Shown piece by piece: positions 23,536-33,100 of a stretch of DNA of 49,235 bases. The position numbers and the translations under genes are program-made. This DNA comes from Verrucomicrobiota bacterium. Lineage in GTDB: Bacteria > Verrucomicrobiota > Kiritimatiellia > CAIQIC01. The stretch spans positions 1 through 49,235 of the forward strand of contig SCQF01000049.1 of assembly GCA_004321905.1 (NCBI GenBank). The letters are read 5' to 3'. The stretch's first letter is position 1. Each line of letters begins with the position of its first letter. The notes beneath the pieces were generated by a model. The model was not told where the DNA came from and searched no databases. It saw nothing but the letters and a program-made list of their open reading frames with translations.

Positions 23536-24458
23536 ACGTCCCGGCGTTACGCGCGGCGCAGTGTGTGGTGTCTGAAGGCGACTGCTTGAGTCGCCATACC
23601 ACGTTTCAGTTGGGCGGTCCGTGTCGGGTTTTAATCACGTGCAGTACTCCGGCGCAATTGGCCGCCGCGGTGAATGAATTGCAGCGCGCTGGTGAGGAAT
23701 TCATTTTGATCGGTGGCGGCTCGAACCTCCTCGTCTCGGACGAGGGTGTTCCGCAGGTCGTGATCCGCTATTTCAGCGCGCAGCCGCAGATTCAGCGTGC
23801 GGACACCGTGGTGGAAGTTTCCGGCAGCACCTTGCTTGACGACTTGGCGGCGTTTACGGTGGCACAAGGTCTCGCGGGTTTGGTGTATGCCAGTGGGATT
23901 CCGGGCACGGTCGGTGGTGCCCTTGCCGGCAACGCCGGCGCGTTCGGCCGGCAAATCGGCGACGTGGTGGAAAACGTCACCGTCATGAATCATGCAGGCC
24001 AAACGCATACGGCGACGCCCGCCGAATTACAGTTCGCCTATCGTCGTTCTGTTCTGCAGCACAACGACGAAATGGTGGTCGTGGCGCGACTGCGGCTGGT
24101 GACCGCCGAGCAGGGCGGGCTGGCGCAGCAGCGCGCCGAGTGCCTCCAACTCCGCCGGCAGAAACACCCCGACTGGCGCGTATTGCCGACCGCCGGCAGC
24201 TTTTTCAAAAATATTGAACCGACTTCCGCCGCGGGTCGCCGGCAAGCCACGGGCTGGTTTTTGGAGCAGGCTGGCGCGCTCCGCATGCGGGTGCGTGGTG
24301 CCCGACCTTTTGAAAAGCACGCGAACATCATTGTACGGGATGGCGATTGCACGGCCCAGGACGTGCTGGAGCTTTCCCGGCAAATGGCGGCCGCCGTCGA
24401 ACAAAAATTTCACCTGCAACTCGAACGCGAAGTACGCCTGCGGGGCCGATTCCGCTGA
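23532..24458 (+). CDS. murB: UDP-N-acetylenolpyruvoylglucosamine reductase
   Basis: 308 residues. FAD-binding motifs: FILIGGGSNLLVSDEG (about 56-71), ASGIPGTVGGALAGNAGAFG (about 120-140); the active region has YRRSVLQ and AGSFFKNIEPTSAAGR with the serine; the end HANIIVRDGDCTAQDVLELS is typical. It makes UDP-MurNAc from the enolpyruvyl precursor. It sits apart from the dcw genes at 38-47 kb, and starts inside the stop of the adenosyltransferase. Confidence 0.93.
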   Translation: MNVPALRAAQCVVSEGDCLSRHTTFQLGGPCRVLITCSTPAQLAAAVNELQRAGEEFILIGGGSNLLVSDEGVPQVVIRYFSAQPQIQRADTVVEVSGSTLLDDLAAFTVAQGLAGLVYASGIPGTVGGALAGNAGAFGRQIGDVVENVTVMNHAGQTHTATPAELQFAYRRSVLQHNDEMVVVARLRLVTAEQGGLAQQRAECLQLRRQKHPDWRVLPTAGSFFKNIEPTSAAGRRQATGWFLEQAGALRMRVRGARPFEKHANIIVRDGDCTAQDVLELSRQMAAAVEQKFHLQLEREVRLRGRFR

Positions 24459-24547
24459 TGGTGCACCGTGTTGCGCCAAGCCACCGCCATGTTTTGTGTT
24501 TGACGCTTCAAGCGCATGAGGTTACATATCGCCGAAAACGAGGGGAT

Positions 24548-25267
24548 ATGAGAGTACAAAAAAGTCGTCAGTTGGCCGTTTGGGTCGCCGCGTTGTCCGT
24601 CGTGGCCACACTCGGCCGCGTTAGCGCTGCCGAACCCGCGGGTTGGTGGAAAGACTTGGAAATCGGTACGCGCTCCACGTGGGTCTATCTGACCGATCAT
24701 CAGCGCGACATCAACGCCACCACGGCCGCCATGGGCAGTTTCTACGGCAGTATTGACCAGCTTGATGCGGTCCAGAACTACTGGCCGCTTAAGCCGTTCA
24801 TTGACTACAAACTCTGCCCCTATGGCGGGATTGAGCTCGCGTGGGACAGTCTCACCGCGCGTACCATCACGCGCGGCGACGGCCATACCGACGGCGACCT
24901 GAGCATTATGGGCCCGATGGTGAGCGTGTTCGTTCGCTATCCCAACACCACCGGTTTGACGCCCTATGCCGGCGTGGGCGTGGCCTACTACCGCGTGGAT
25001 TTCGATGAAGATGCCGACTGGCACGTGCCGCCGGGGCGCTCGGAAATTCAGACGATGGACTTCGATCACACCTATGGCGTTTTCGGTTATGGCGGTCTGA
25101 TCTGGAAGTTTGCCGATAATTGGTCCGCCGATCTCTACCTCCGCTACACCAAAGTGGATGCCGAAGGTATTCACTGGCAAGGCCCGGATGGCGATAGTTA
25201 CGGTGGTTCGCCGAGCTTCCCGCTGAGCCATATCGCCACCGGCTTGGGCGTCCGCTACAGCTTCTGA
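24548..25267 (+). CDS. Outer-membrane beta-barrel protein
   Basis: 239 residues from ATG 24548 (after ACGAGGGG); signal peptide to about residue 27 (RVSAAEPA). The body alternates polar and aromatic residues (YGVFGYGGLIWKF, WSADLYLRYTK, TPYAGVGVAYYRVDF) and the last residue is F in LGVRYSF, the usual C-terminal signature of outer-membrane barrels. It resembles OmpW/OprF-like eight-strand barrels. Ligand unknown. A palindrome pair begins at its stop codon. Confidence 0.65.
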   Translation: MRVQKSRQLAVWVAALSVVATLGRVSAAEPAGWWKDLEIGTRSTWVYLTDHQRDINATTAAMGSFYGSIDQLDAVQNYWPLKPFIDYKLCPYGGIELAWDSLTARTITRGDGHTDGDLSIMGPMVSVFVRYPNTTGLTPYAGVGVAYYRVDFDEDADWHVPPGRSEIQTMDFDHTYGVFGYGGLIWKFADNWSADLYLRYTKVDAEGIHWQGPDGDSYGGSPSFPLSHIATGLGVRYSF

Positions 25268-25317
25268 TTTCCAAGGTTTGGAAAAACATGCGGTTACGTT
25301 TTCCAAGCCTTGGAAAA
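25267..25317. repeat. Paired palindrome element, copy 6
   Basis: TTTCCAA-GGT-TTGGAAAAA and TTTTCCAA-GCC-TTGGAAAA. CC cores at 25271 and 25303 (32 bp); spacer CATGCGGTTACG. The left unit begins at the TGA of the beta-barrel gene (25265-25267). Confidence 0.9.
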
Positions 25318-25335
25318 CGGGCCCGCGATTGCTGT

Positions 25336-25364
25336 TTGAACGCCGCGCGGCTTCATGCTATCTA
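25336..25364 (+). promoter_or_regulatory. Possible promoter for the DUF2723 gene
   Basis: TTGAAC at 25336-25341, 17 bases, then TATCTA at 25359-25364. It leaves a very short leader to ATG 25373, and would make the ATG at 25355 unlikely as the start. Confidence 0.35.
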
Positions 25365-25372
25365 ATCCGGCC

Positions 25373-28033
25373 ATGATGAGACCTCAACGGCAGACCAAAC
25401 AAGCAGTCGTGGCGTCCGCGCCCGTTCCGGCCCCCGTGCCGGAAACACCGGTGAAATTCTATGTGCTGGAAGACTGGCTGACGGCGCTGGTCACTTTTTT
25501 TATTTCCGGCGTAGTTTTTTTCTACTACATGTGCCCGAGCGTCACGCTACAGGATTCCGGCGAACTGGTGACCGGCTCCTACCGGTTTGGCGTACCGCAT
25601 CCCTCCGGCTATCCGCTCTGGGCGTTCCTCGGCTGGGTCTGGCGGCATCTGGTGCATTATGGCGATCCGGCCTCGCAACTCTGCTCGTTTTCCGCCTTCA
25701 CCGGCGCGGCGGTCGTTGCGCTGATGACGATCATGGCCAAACGCACGACCCTGATTGTGTTGCACGCCATCCAATGGCGCGAACCGCTCTCGCCGGTCGT
25801 CGCACGTCTGTTGGCGCTTTGCACCGGCATCTTCGTCGGCTTGATGTTCGCCTTCAATCGCGGCGTCTGGCTGTGGTCGTGCGTGCCGGAGATGCGTATC
25901 CTTAGTGTGTTCATGTTTGTGTTGACGGCGTTCTTGTTTTTGAAATGGATGCTCCGACCGGAGCGGCTCTGGTTGCTGCTGCTGACGACGTATCTTTACG
26001 GCCTGGGTATTGCCAACCATCAGACGCTGACGGTGATGGCCGCTCCATTCGTCGCGGGCGCGTTTGCCCTCGGCCTCAATCGTATTCTGGTGCGTCAGCC
26101 CCTTTCGTTGCGGCTCGCCGATATTATGCCGGACTTGCGCGAAATGTGGGCGCTGATGAGCGCGGCACTGCTGGTGATGGGCATCACCTTTTGGATTCGC
26201 ATCTGGCTCGACACGCGACCGGAGGTGTCACTTTTCAGCGATGAATACGTGACGATGAGTGTGGGGGCGCCCGTGGCCGGCTTGATTTTGCTGGGCTGGT
26301 TTGGCGCGATGCGCTGGCTTTCGTGGCGGCTGACCTTGGCCATCACACTCGTGGTCATGCTGGGGTCGGCGTTTTACCTCTACATGCCGATTGCGGCTTC
26401 GACCAATCCGCCGATGAACTGGGGTTTCACAGCCACGCGCGAAGGTTTTCTGCACCACATCACCCGCGGCCAATATCAGAAGTTGAATTTCGCAACGCCA
26501 CTTAATTCGGATTTCTGGATTCAGATCTTTCTTTTCATCCGCTCGTTGGGCAGCCAATACACCTATATTCTTGCGCCACTGGGCCTGCTGACGGCGGTGC
26601 TGTTTTTCCGCCGCTGGCGGCAGATGACGCTGCAGGGCCGCGCCGTCCTGCTGTTCGTATGGGCCGCGTTTGCCACCACCAGTCTGGGCCTGATGATGAT
26701 CATCAACCCCAACGTGGATGCACAGACTTGGGGCATCGCCATCAAATTCTTTGCTCCGGCCCACGGATTTTATGCGCTCTTGATTGGTTACGCGCTGGCG
26801 CTGATGCTGGCCTGGCTTTGGTCGCACAACGTTCCGCAACGCACCCTCTGGCTGGGGCTGGGCTGTGCGGCTATGCTGCTCGCGTGGAGTTGGCCCCTGC
26901 GTACCAACTGGGCCTTGTGCGAACAGCGCAACCACGACTTCGGCTATCAATTCGGTTTCCGCATGTTCTATCCCGGCGGTGACTATCCGCCGATGGAAAA
27001 AGACGCCGTACTCTATGGCGGCACTGATCCGGGCCGGTTTGTGCCCACCTACATGATCTTCTGCGAAAGTTTTGCCGAGAAGGGCTCTCGTTATGTCAGT
27101 AAGTTCATGGAACCCGATCTCACGAATAAATGCGCCACGTTTGATCGCCGCGATGTCTATATCATCACGCAGAACGCACTGGCCGACGGCACCTACATGA
27201 ATTATATCCGCGATCACTATGACTTCAGTCGGCCCAATCCCGATAAGCCCGAAACGATTGCCAAGTTCATGCCGTGGCAGCAGGCGATCATGCGGTTTGC
27301 CTGGAAACGGATGGGACGCGATCTCACCTATCCCAAGGAACCCATTTTTATCCCCAATCCCGACGAAGTCAACATGGCGTTTCGGCAGTTTATCGAAGAC
27401 GTGCGTGCGGGCCGCATTCAGGCCGGCGCCGATATTAGGATCGAAAATGGTCGGGTCTCGGTCGAGGGCGTGGGCGGTGTCATGGCGATCAACGGCATCT
27501 TGGCCAAATGGATTTTTGATAAGAACAAAGACAAGCACGCCTTCTATGTGGAAGAAAGCTATGTCATTTCGTGGATGTATCCGCATCTCGCACCCGCTGG
27601 CGTGATCATGAAGATCAACAAGGAGCCGCTACCTGCGCCGCAGCAGGATCCCAAATTGTGGCAGGATATCATGCAGCGCGACTTCACTTATTGGGATAAA
27701 TTGCTGAACAATTTCGTTCATCGTGAAGAATTCATTCGCGATGTGGATGCCCCCAAGGCCTTCTCCAAGTTGCGCTGCGCCATCGCGGGTCTCTACGAAT
27801 TTCGCGGTATCGTCAACGCCGCCGAGGTCGCCTATCAACAGGCCATATCCATTTGCCCTGACAGCCCGGAAGCCGCTTTCCGGCTGGCGAATCTTTATAT
27901 GCGGATGAACCAGACGGACAAGGCCATCCAGACCCTGCAAAATCTGGCCCAGCGCGATCCGTTCAACAAGCAGGTGCGCGAAGCGCTCTCGCAGTTCGAG
28001 GCCATTCAGAGTGCGATGAAGCCGGCACGCTGA
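25373..28033 (+). CDS. DUF2723-family membrane protein (glycosyltransferase-like) with TPR-like tail
   Basis: 886 residues from ATG 25373; an ATG at 25355 is possible but lies in the promoter. The segment DSGELVTGSYRFGVPHPSGY, then PLWAFLGWV, is the DUF2723 signature, with an early Asp-Ser/Glu as in C-type (PMT-like) glycosyltransferases. About ten membrane helices run to roughly residue 520. The soluble remainder ends with a TPR-like region (residues 800-880: AEVAYQQAISICPDSPEAAF, MNQTDKAIQTLQNLAQRDPF). A role in membrane-linked sugar transfer to proteins or lipids is inferred. It directly precedes an FkbM methyltransferase. Confidence 0.8.
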   Translation: MMRPQRQTKQAVVASAPVPAPVPETPVKFYVLEDWLTALVTFFISGVVFFYYMCPSVTLQDSGELVTGSYRFGVPHPSGYPLWAFLGWVWRHLVHYGDPASQLCSFSAFTGAAVVALMTIMAKRTTLIVLHAIQWREPLSPVVARLLALCTGIFVGLMFAFNRGVWLWSCVPEMRILSVFMFVLTAFLFLKWMLRPERLWLLLLTTYLYGLGIANHQTLTVMAAPFVAGAFALGLNRILVRQPLSLRLADIMPDLREMWALMSAALLVMGITFWIRIWLDTRPEVSLFSDEYVTMSVGAPVAGLILLGWFGAMRWLSWRLTLAITLVVMLGSAFYLYMPIAASTNPPMNWGFTATREGFLHHITRGQYQKLNFATPLNSDFWIQIFLFIRSLGSQYTYILAPLGLLTAVLFFRRWRQMTLQGRAVLLFVWAAFATTSLGLMMIINPNVDAQTWGIAIKFFAPAHGFYALLIGYALALMLAWLWSHNVPQRTLWLGLGCAAMLLAWSWPLRTNWALCEQRNHDFGYQFGFRMFYPGGDYPPMEKDAVLYGGTDPGRFVPTYMIFCESFAEKGSRYVSKFMEPDLTNKCATFDRRDVYIITQNALADGTYMNYIRDHYDFSRPNPDKPETIAKFMPWQQAIMRFAWKRMGRDLTYPKEPIFIPNPDEVNMAFRQFIEDVRAGRIQAGADIRIENGRVSVEGVGGVMAINGILAKWIFDKNKDKHAFYVEESYVISWMYPHLAPAGVIMKINKEPLPAPQQDPKLWQDIMQRDFTYWDKLLNNFVHREEFIRDVDAPKAFSKLRCAIAGLYEFRGIVNAAEVAYQQAISICPDSPEAAFRLANLYMRMNQTDKAIQTLQNLAQRDPFNKQVREALSQFEAIQSAMKPAR

Positions 28034-28053
28034 TTTTCCAAGCCTTGGAAAAA
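28034..28053. repeat. TTTTCCAA/TTGGAAAA palindrome (single) after DUF2723
   Basis: TTTTCCAA-GCC-TTGGAAAAA, directly after the TGA at 28031-28033. No partner 32 bp downstream. Confidence 0.85.
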
Positions 28054-28076
28054 TCGGCTGACCGTGGAGGCGCGAT

Positions 28077-28871
28077 ATGTCACTGAAGGATGTGGGGCGA
28101 AAAATTTATCAATGCATCCCTGCCGGGACTTTTCGTCAATACGCGGCGGCTTGGGCCTATCGGCGATTGCACGGCGCGGCCTTGACGGATTGCTGTGTGG
28201 AAAATGGACTGTTTACTGTGCGGACGAAAGACGGCGTGGTGGTGCGCACCGTGGTGGATTTTGATCCCGAATCGTTGATTGCGGATTTCTCGATGGTGCC
28301 GCGCGATGGTGTAGTGATGGATGTGGGCGGGAACATCGGGGCCGTTGCGGTCTATTTGGCGGCGAAGGTCGGTCCGGCGGGGCGGGTCATCGCCTACGAA
28401 CCCGACGAGCACAATCTCGCGGTGTTCCGCCGCAATCTGGAGGCAAATGGTTCGCCGGCGCAGGTGCAGTTGGTGCCTAAAGGCATTTCCGACCATGAAG
28501 GTACGTTGGAGTTTTTTTCCGGCGGCAACTACACCTCGTCTTTCCAGCAAACCGACTATGTCCAGCGCGAGGTGAAAAAATATAACGTGGTGCGCATTCC
28601 CGTCACCACACTGGATGCGGAAGCGACGCGCCTGAACCTCACGCGGCTGGATTTTGTGAAGATGGATATCGAAGGCAGCGAAGTGGCCGCCTTGCAGGGC
28701 GCGCCGGCCGTGCTGCGGCGCTTCCATCCGGCGATTCTCGTGGAAACCCACATCGTCAACGGCCAGTCCACCGCGGCAGAGGTCGAAAGGCTGTTGGCTG
28801 AGTTTGGCTACCGCAACATCATCCGCCAAACATTGACGGAAACCCCCGGTATTTTCGCCACCCCGAAATAA
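28077..28871 (+). CDS. FkbM-family methyltransferase
   Basis: 264 residues, after a TGGAGG site. The SAM-binding start VVMDVGGNIGAVAVYLAAKV (about 80), the acid after it (AYEPDEHNLAVFRRNLEANG) and LDFVKMDIEGSEVAALQGAP (about 195-215) identify FkbM. Members O-methylate sugars or other hydroxyls. Placed after the DUF2723 membrane protein, it may modify the same surface glycan. The gene ends a plus-strand run; a terminator facing the minus strand follows. Confidence 0.85.
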   Translation: MSLKDVGRKIYQCIPAGTFRQYAAAWAYRRLHGAALTDCCVENGLFTVRTKDGVVVRTVVDFDPESLIADFSMVPRDGVVMDVGGNIGAVAVYLAAKVGPAGRVIAYEPDEHNLAVFRRNLEANGSPAQVQLVPKGISDHEGTLEFFSGGNYTSSFQQTDYVQREVKKYNVVRIPVTTLDAEATRLNLTRLDFVKMDIEGSEVAALQGAPAVLRRFHPAILVETHIVNGQSTAAEVERLLAEFGYRNIIRQTLTETPGIFATPK

Positions 28872-28875
28872 AAAA

Positions 28876-28899
28876 GCCGCGCTCTTTTCAGAGCGCGGC
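28876..28899 (-). terminator. Intrinsic terminator of the ferredoxin/PFOR operon
   Basis: Perfect 9-bp arms GCCGCGCTC/GAGCGCGGC with a 6-base loop. Read on the minus strand, the hairpin is followed by TTTTTTATTT, so it ends the minus-strand transcript. It can also slow the converging FkbM transcript. Confidence 0.85.
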
Positions 28900-28922
28900 C
28901 AAGTGCAACACGATACTCGTGA

Positions 28923-29108
28923 TTACGAGATGGCGATGCAGGCGACCGGGCAGCTATCGGCAGCTTCCTGGCAGGAAGCTTCAGCGGCAGCCGGGATCAC
29001 TTCCACCTTGGCCTTGGCCAGGTTGTTCTCCATCACGAAGACATCGGGGCAGGTCTGAACGCAAAGTTCGCAGCCCGTGCAGTTGTTTTGATCCACTGTT
29101 GCTTTCAT
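28923..29108 (-). CDS. Small 4Fe-4S ferredoxin
   Basis: 61 residues. Cysteines NNCTGCELCVQTCP and later SCPVACIAIS supply the ligands of one [4Fe-4S] cluster (CxxCxxC plus a distant CP), as in clostridial/Thermotoga-type single-cluster ferredoxins. Extra cysteines at about 46 and 57 could form a disulfide. It is the last gene of the PFOR unit and the likely electron acceptor of that enzyme. Confidence 0.88.
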   Translation of the reverse strand: MKATVDQNNCTGCELCVQTCPDVFVMENNLAKAKVEVIPAAAEASCQEAADSCPVACIAIS

Positions 29109-29139
29109 TTTGGTTCCTTTTGTTTGGCTAAGTTATGCG

Positions 29140-30150
29140 TCATGGCTTGAGTGTATACTCGCTTTTGTATTTTTCCAGAATCTTGATGTAATTCGCGCGT
29201 TCGAACGCGGTCGGATCGGCCACCGACTTCTGACTCATGGCGCCCTTCATCTGCTTGATCGAGCGGTATTCGTGCTCCTCCATCCATTGTTGCAAACCTG
29301 CGATCAGCTGGGTGGCATAACCGGGGCCGTTGTGGAGCAGGGCGGAGGTGGTCATGACGGCGTCGGCGCCGGCGAGCAGGTACTTCACCACTTCCGTAGA
29401 GGTCTGCACGCCGGTGGTCGCCGCCAGCGAGATGCGGAGCTGACCGCGCAAAATAGCGAGCCAGCGCAACGGCAACCGGATTTCCTCGGCAGTGCTCAGA
29501 TGCAACGTTGGGCTGACCGTAAGTTCATCGAGATCGAAATCCGGTTGATAGAAGCGGTTAAAGAGCACGAGCGCATCGGCGCCGGCGCGCTTCATCTTGC
29601 GCGCCATGCTGGCCATCGAGGTGAAGAACGGACTGAGTTTGACCGCCACCGGGATGGTCACTGCCGCCTTGACGGCCTGTACTACCGCAACCTTCTGTTT
29701 TTCCACCGCCGTCGCCGACATCTTCGGGTCGGTCGGGATGTAGTAGAGATTCAGTTCGATACCTTTGGCGCCGGCTTCCTGCATCTTGCGCGCGTACTCG
29801 ATCCAACCCTTGGAAGAAATACCGTTCAAACTTCCAATGATTGGAATTTGCACCTGCTGCGACGCGGCGTGCAGAATTTCGAGGTACTGCTCCGGGCCGA
29901 CCTTGAAGTCGTCGGCATGCGGGAAGTAGCTCAGCGACTCCGCGAAGCTTTCGGTGCCTGCTTCTAGCGAGGCGTCGAGCGTGTTCGCTTCCTGCTGGAG
30001 TTGTTCCTCGAACAGCGAGAACATCACCACCGCACCGACGCCGGCGGTTTCCAGTTTCTTGATGCCATCCACCGTCTCCGAAAGCGGACCAGCGGAGGCG
30101 ATCAACGGATTCCGCAGCTCCAAACCCATATATTTTGTCGTCAAGTTCAT
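29140..30150 (-). CDS. Dihydroorotate-dehydrogenase-like flavoprotein
   Basis: 336 residues from ATG 30150. MGLELRNPLIASAGPLSETV opens a DHOD class-1-like TIM barrel with FMN; ELNLYYIPTD, VKLSPFFTSMASMARKM and LAATTGVQTSTEVVKYLLAG are later barrel strands. In the family's active loop the sequence reads FNRFYQPDFDLDEL. Relatives next to PFOR genes are commonly labelled dihydroorotate dehydrogenase-like, and whether pyrimidine is their substrate is open. It sits between the ferredoxin (downstream) and PFOR (26 bases upstream), so a redox role with them is likely. Confidence 0.8.
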   Translation of the reverse strand: MNLTTKYMGLELRNPLIASAGPLSETVDGIKKLETAGVGAVVMFSLFEEQLQQEANTLDASLEAGTESFAESLSYFPHADDFKVGPEQYLEILHAASQQVQIPIIGSLNGISSKGWIEYARKMQEAGAKGIELNLYYIPTDPKMSATAVEKQKVAVVQAVKAAVTIPVAVKLSPFFTSMASMARKMKRAGADALVLFNRFYQPDFDLDELTVSPTLHLSTAEEIRLPLRWLAILRGQLRISLAATTGVQTSTEVVKYLLAGADAVMTTSALLHNGPGYATQLIAGLQQWMEEHEYRSIKQMKGAMSQKSVADPTAFERANYIKILEKYKSEYTLKP

Positions 30151-30175
30151 GATTTTTTCCTTCCTTGGTTTACAA

Positions 30176-33100
30176 TCAGCCCGCCACCACCGGTGCGACC
30201 GCGCCGCCATTGGCCGCGAGCTTCTCATACATCGCCCAACGGTCATTGACGAACTTCTGGCCGTCCTCCAGCAATTGCTTGGCCACTTCCGGGTTCGAAT
30301 GCGTGAGCATCTTGTACCGGATTTCGGTGTAGATGTAATCCTTGAGCGGGATACTCGGCTGCTTGCTATCGAGTTGTAGCGGGTTCTGGCCCTGCGCGGC
30401 GAGCAGCGGGTTGTAGCGGTAGAGCGGCCAGTGTCCGCTATCCACCGCGAGCTTCTGCTGACGCAGGCCGTTGATCATGTCGATGCCGTGCGCGATGCAG
30501 TGGCTGTAGGCGATGATCAGCGACGGACCGGGATAGGCATCGGCCTCGACAAAGGCGCGCAGCGTCTGTCGCGGACTCGCGCCCATCGCGATCTTGGCCA
30601 CATAGACGTTGCCGTAGCTCATTGCGATCATGCCGAGGTCCTTCTTACCCATCCGCTTGCCGCCGGCGGCGAACTTTGCCACCGCGCCAATCGGCGTGGA
30701 TTTGGACATCTGGCCGCCGGTGTTGGAATAGACTTCCGTATCGAGCACGAGCACGTTGACCTTGCGGCCGCTGGCAAGGACGTGATCCAAGCCGCCGTAG
30801 CCGATGTCATAGGCCCAACCGTCGCCGCCCATGATCCAGACCGACCGCTTGACGAGCATATCGGCGAGGGTGAGCAGGTTCCTGGCTTCGGGCTTCTTGC
30901 TGGTCGCGAGTTTTCCCTTGAGCGTGGCGACGCGTTGACGCTGCTGTGCGATCTCGGCCTCGGTGGCCTGCTTCGCGCCGAGGATTTCGCTGACGAGCGT
31001 CTCGCCGACATCCGCCGCGAGGGTCTTGAGCAACTCGCCCGCGAGTTCGCGGTGTTTTTCAACCGTCAGGCTGTAACCAAACCCGAATTCGGCGTTGTCC
31101 TCGAACAGCGAGTTCGACCAAGCCGGTCCGCGGCCTTCCTTGTTCTTGGCCCACGGCGTGGTTGGCAGATTGCCGCCGTAGATCGAGGAACAGCCGGTGG
31201 CATTGGCTACGATCATCCGGTCGCCGAAGAGCTGGCTGGCGAGTTTGACGTAGGGTGTTTCGCCGCAGCCGCCGCACGCGCCGGAGAACTCGAACAGCGG
31301 TTGCAGGAACTGCACATCGCGCAACGACGTCATGTCGAGCGTGGTGCGGTCGTTTTCCGGCAAGGTTTGGAAGAACGAAAAGTTCGCGCGTTCGCGCGCC
31401 AGAATGGGGTCCTTGTCTTCCATGTTGATCGCGCGGCGGCTGACCTGTTCCTTGTTTTTCGCTGGGCAGGCCTGCACGCACAGCGCGCAGCCGGTGCAGT
31501 CTTCGACCGCCACTTGCAGAATATAGCGTTTGTCCCCGGCGTCTTTGCCTTTGAGCTGTGTGGAAACAAAACCTTGCGGAGCTTGCGCCAGCGCGGTTGG
31601 CGACACGGTCTTCATGCGGATACAGGCGTGCGGGCAAACATAGGCACAGTTGCCGCACTGAATACAGGTCTTGGGGTCCCAGACCGGCACGGAGAGCGAA
31701 ATGTTGCGTTTTTCCCATTGCGTCGTGCCCGTCGGGAAGGTGCCGTCCACCGGCATTGCGCTAACGGGCAGTTCGTCGCCTTGGTCGCTCATGATCTTGC
31801 CGAGCACGTTCTTGACGTAGTCGGGCGCTTCGGCGGGCACTGGCGGCGGCATTTCCACTTTGCTCGTCGCGGTCGCCGGCACCTTCATCGCGTGCAGGTT
31901 GGCCAGCGTCTGATCCACGGCCTCGAAGTTCTTTTTGACGACGTCTTCGCCCTTCTTGCCGTAGGTTTTCTTGATCGCGCCCTTGATTTTCTCGATGGCT
32001 TCGTCTTTCGGCAGCACGCCGGAGATGGCGAAGAAGCACGTCTGCATGATCGTGTTGATGCGCGTGCCCATGCCGGTGGCCGCGGCCACCTTGTAGGCGT
32101 CAATCACGTAGAACTTCACCTTCCGGTCAATGATTTGCTGCTGCACGCTGCGTGGCAGGCGTTCCCACGTTTCCTGCTGGCTATACGGACTGTTGAGCAG
32201 AAAGACCGCGCCTTCGGCGGCATATTTCAGCACATCGGTTTTTTCGAGGAAGTTGAACTGATGGCAGCCGATGAAGTTGGCCGCTTGCACCAGATAGGTT
32301 GAGAGGATCGGCTCCGGTCCGAAGCGCAAGTGCGAGACGGTGCGTGAGCCGGACTTCTTCGAGTCATAGACGAAGTAACCCTGCGTGTAGAGGTCGGTTT
32401 CGTCGCCGATGATCTTGATCGTATTCTTGTTCGCGCCCACGGTGCCATCGGCGCCGAGGCCGAAGAACATCGCGCGGGTCACTTTGGGCGACTCGGTGAT
32501 GAACTTGGGATCGCAGGTCAGACTCGTGTGGCCCACATCGTCGTTGATGCCGACCGTGAAATGGTTCTTCGGTTGCGGCTTGGCGAGTTCGTCGAACACG
32601 GCCTTGACCATCGCGGGGGTGAATTCCTTCGAGGAGAGACCGTAACGGCCACCGATGACGCGCGGCATTTTGGCGAACGGCAGGGCGTCGCCCTGTTGCG
32701 CCTCGCCGAGCACGGTCAACACGTCTTGATACATCGGCTCGCCCGCGCAGCCCGGCTCTTTCGTGCGGTCGAGCACCGCCAACGCCTTGACGCTCTTCGG
32801 CAGCGCCGTCAGAAAATGTTTGGCCGAGAACGGACGATAGAGGTGCACGCGCAGCACGCCGACCTTTTCGCCCTTGGCGGCGAGGAAGTTCACCGCTTCC
32901 AGCGCGGCTTCGGCCCCGGAACCCATCACCACGATCACGCGTTCCGCGTCCGGCGCGCCGGAGTAATCGAACAGCTTGTAGTGGCGACCGACGATCTTGC
33001 CGAACTGCGCCATCACCTTTTCGACGATGCCCGGCACTTGGTCATAGAACGGATTGACCGTCTCACGGCCTTGGAAATAGACGTCCGGGTTCTGTGCGGT

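Noticed and set aside
30431-32302. Long plus-strand frame opposite PFOR
   Set aside because: Composition of a shadow frame; the PFOR frame on the other strand has all expected motifs.
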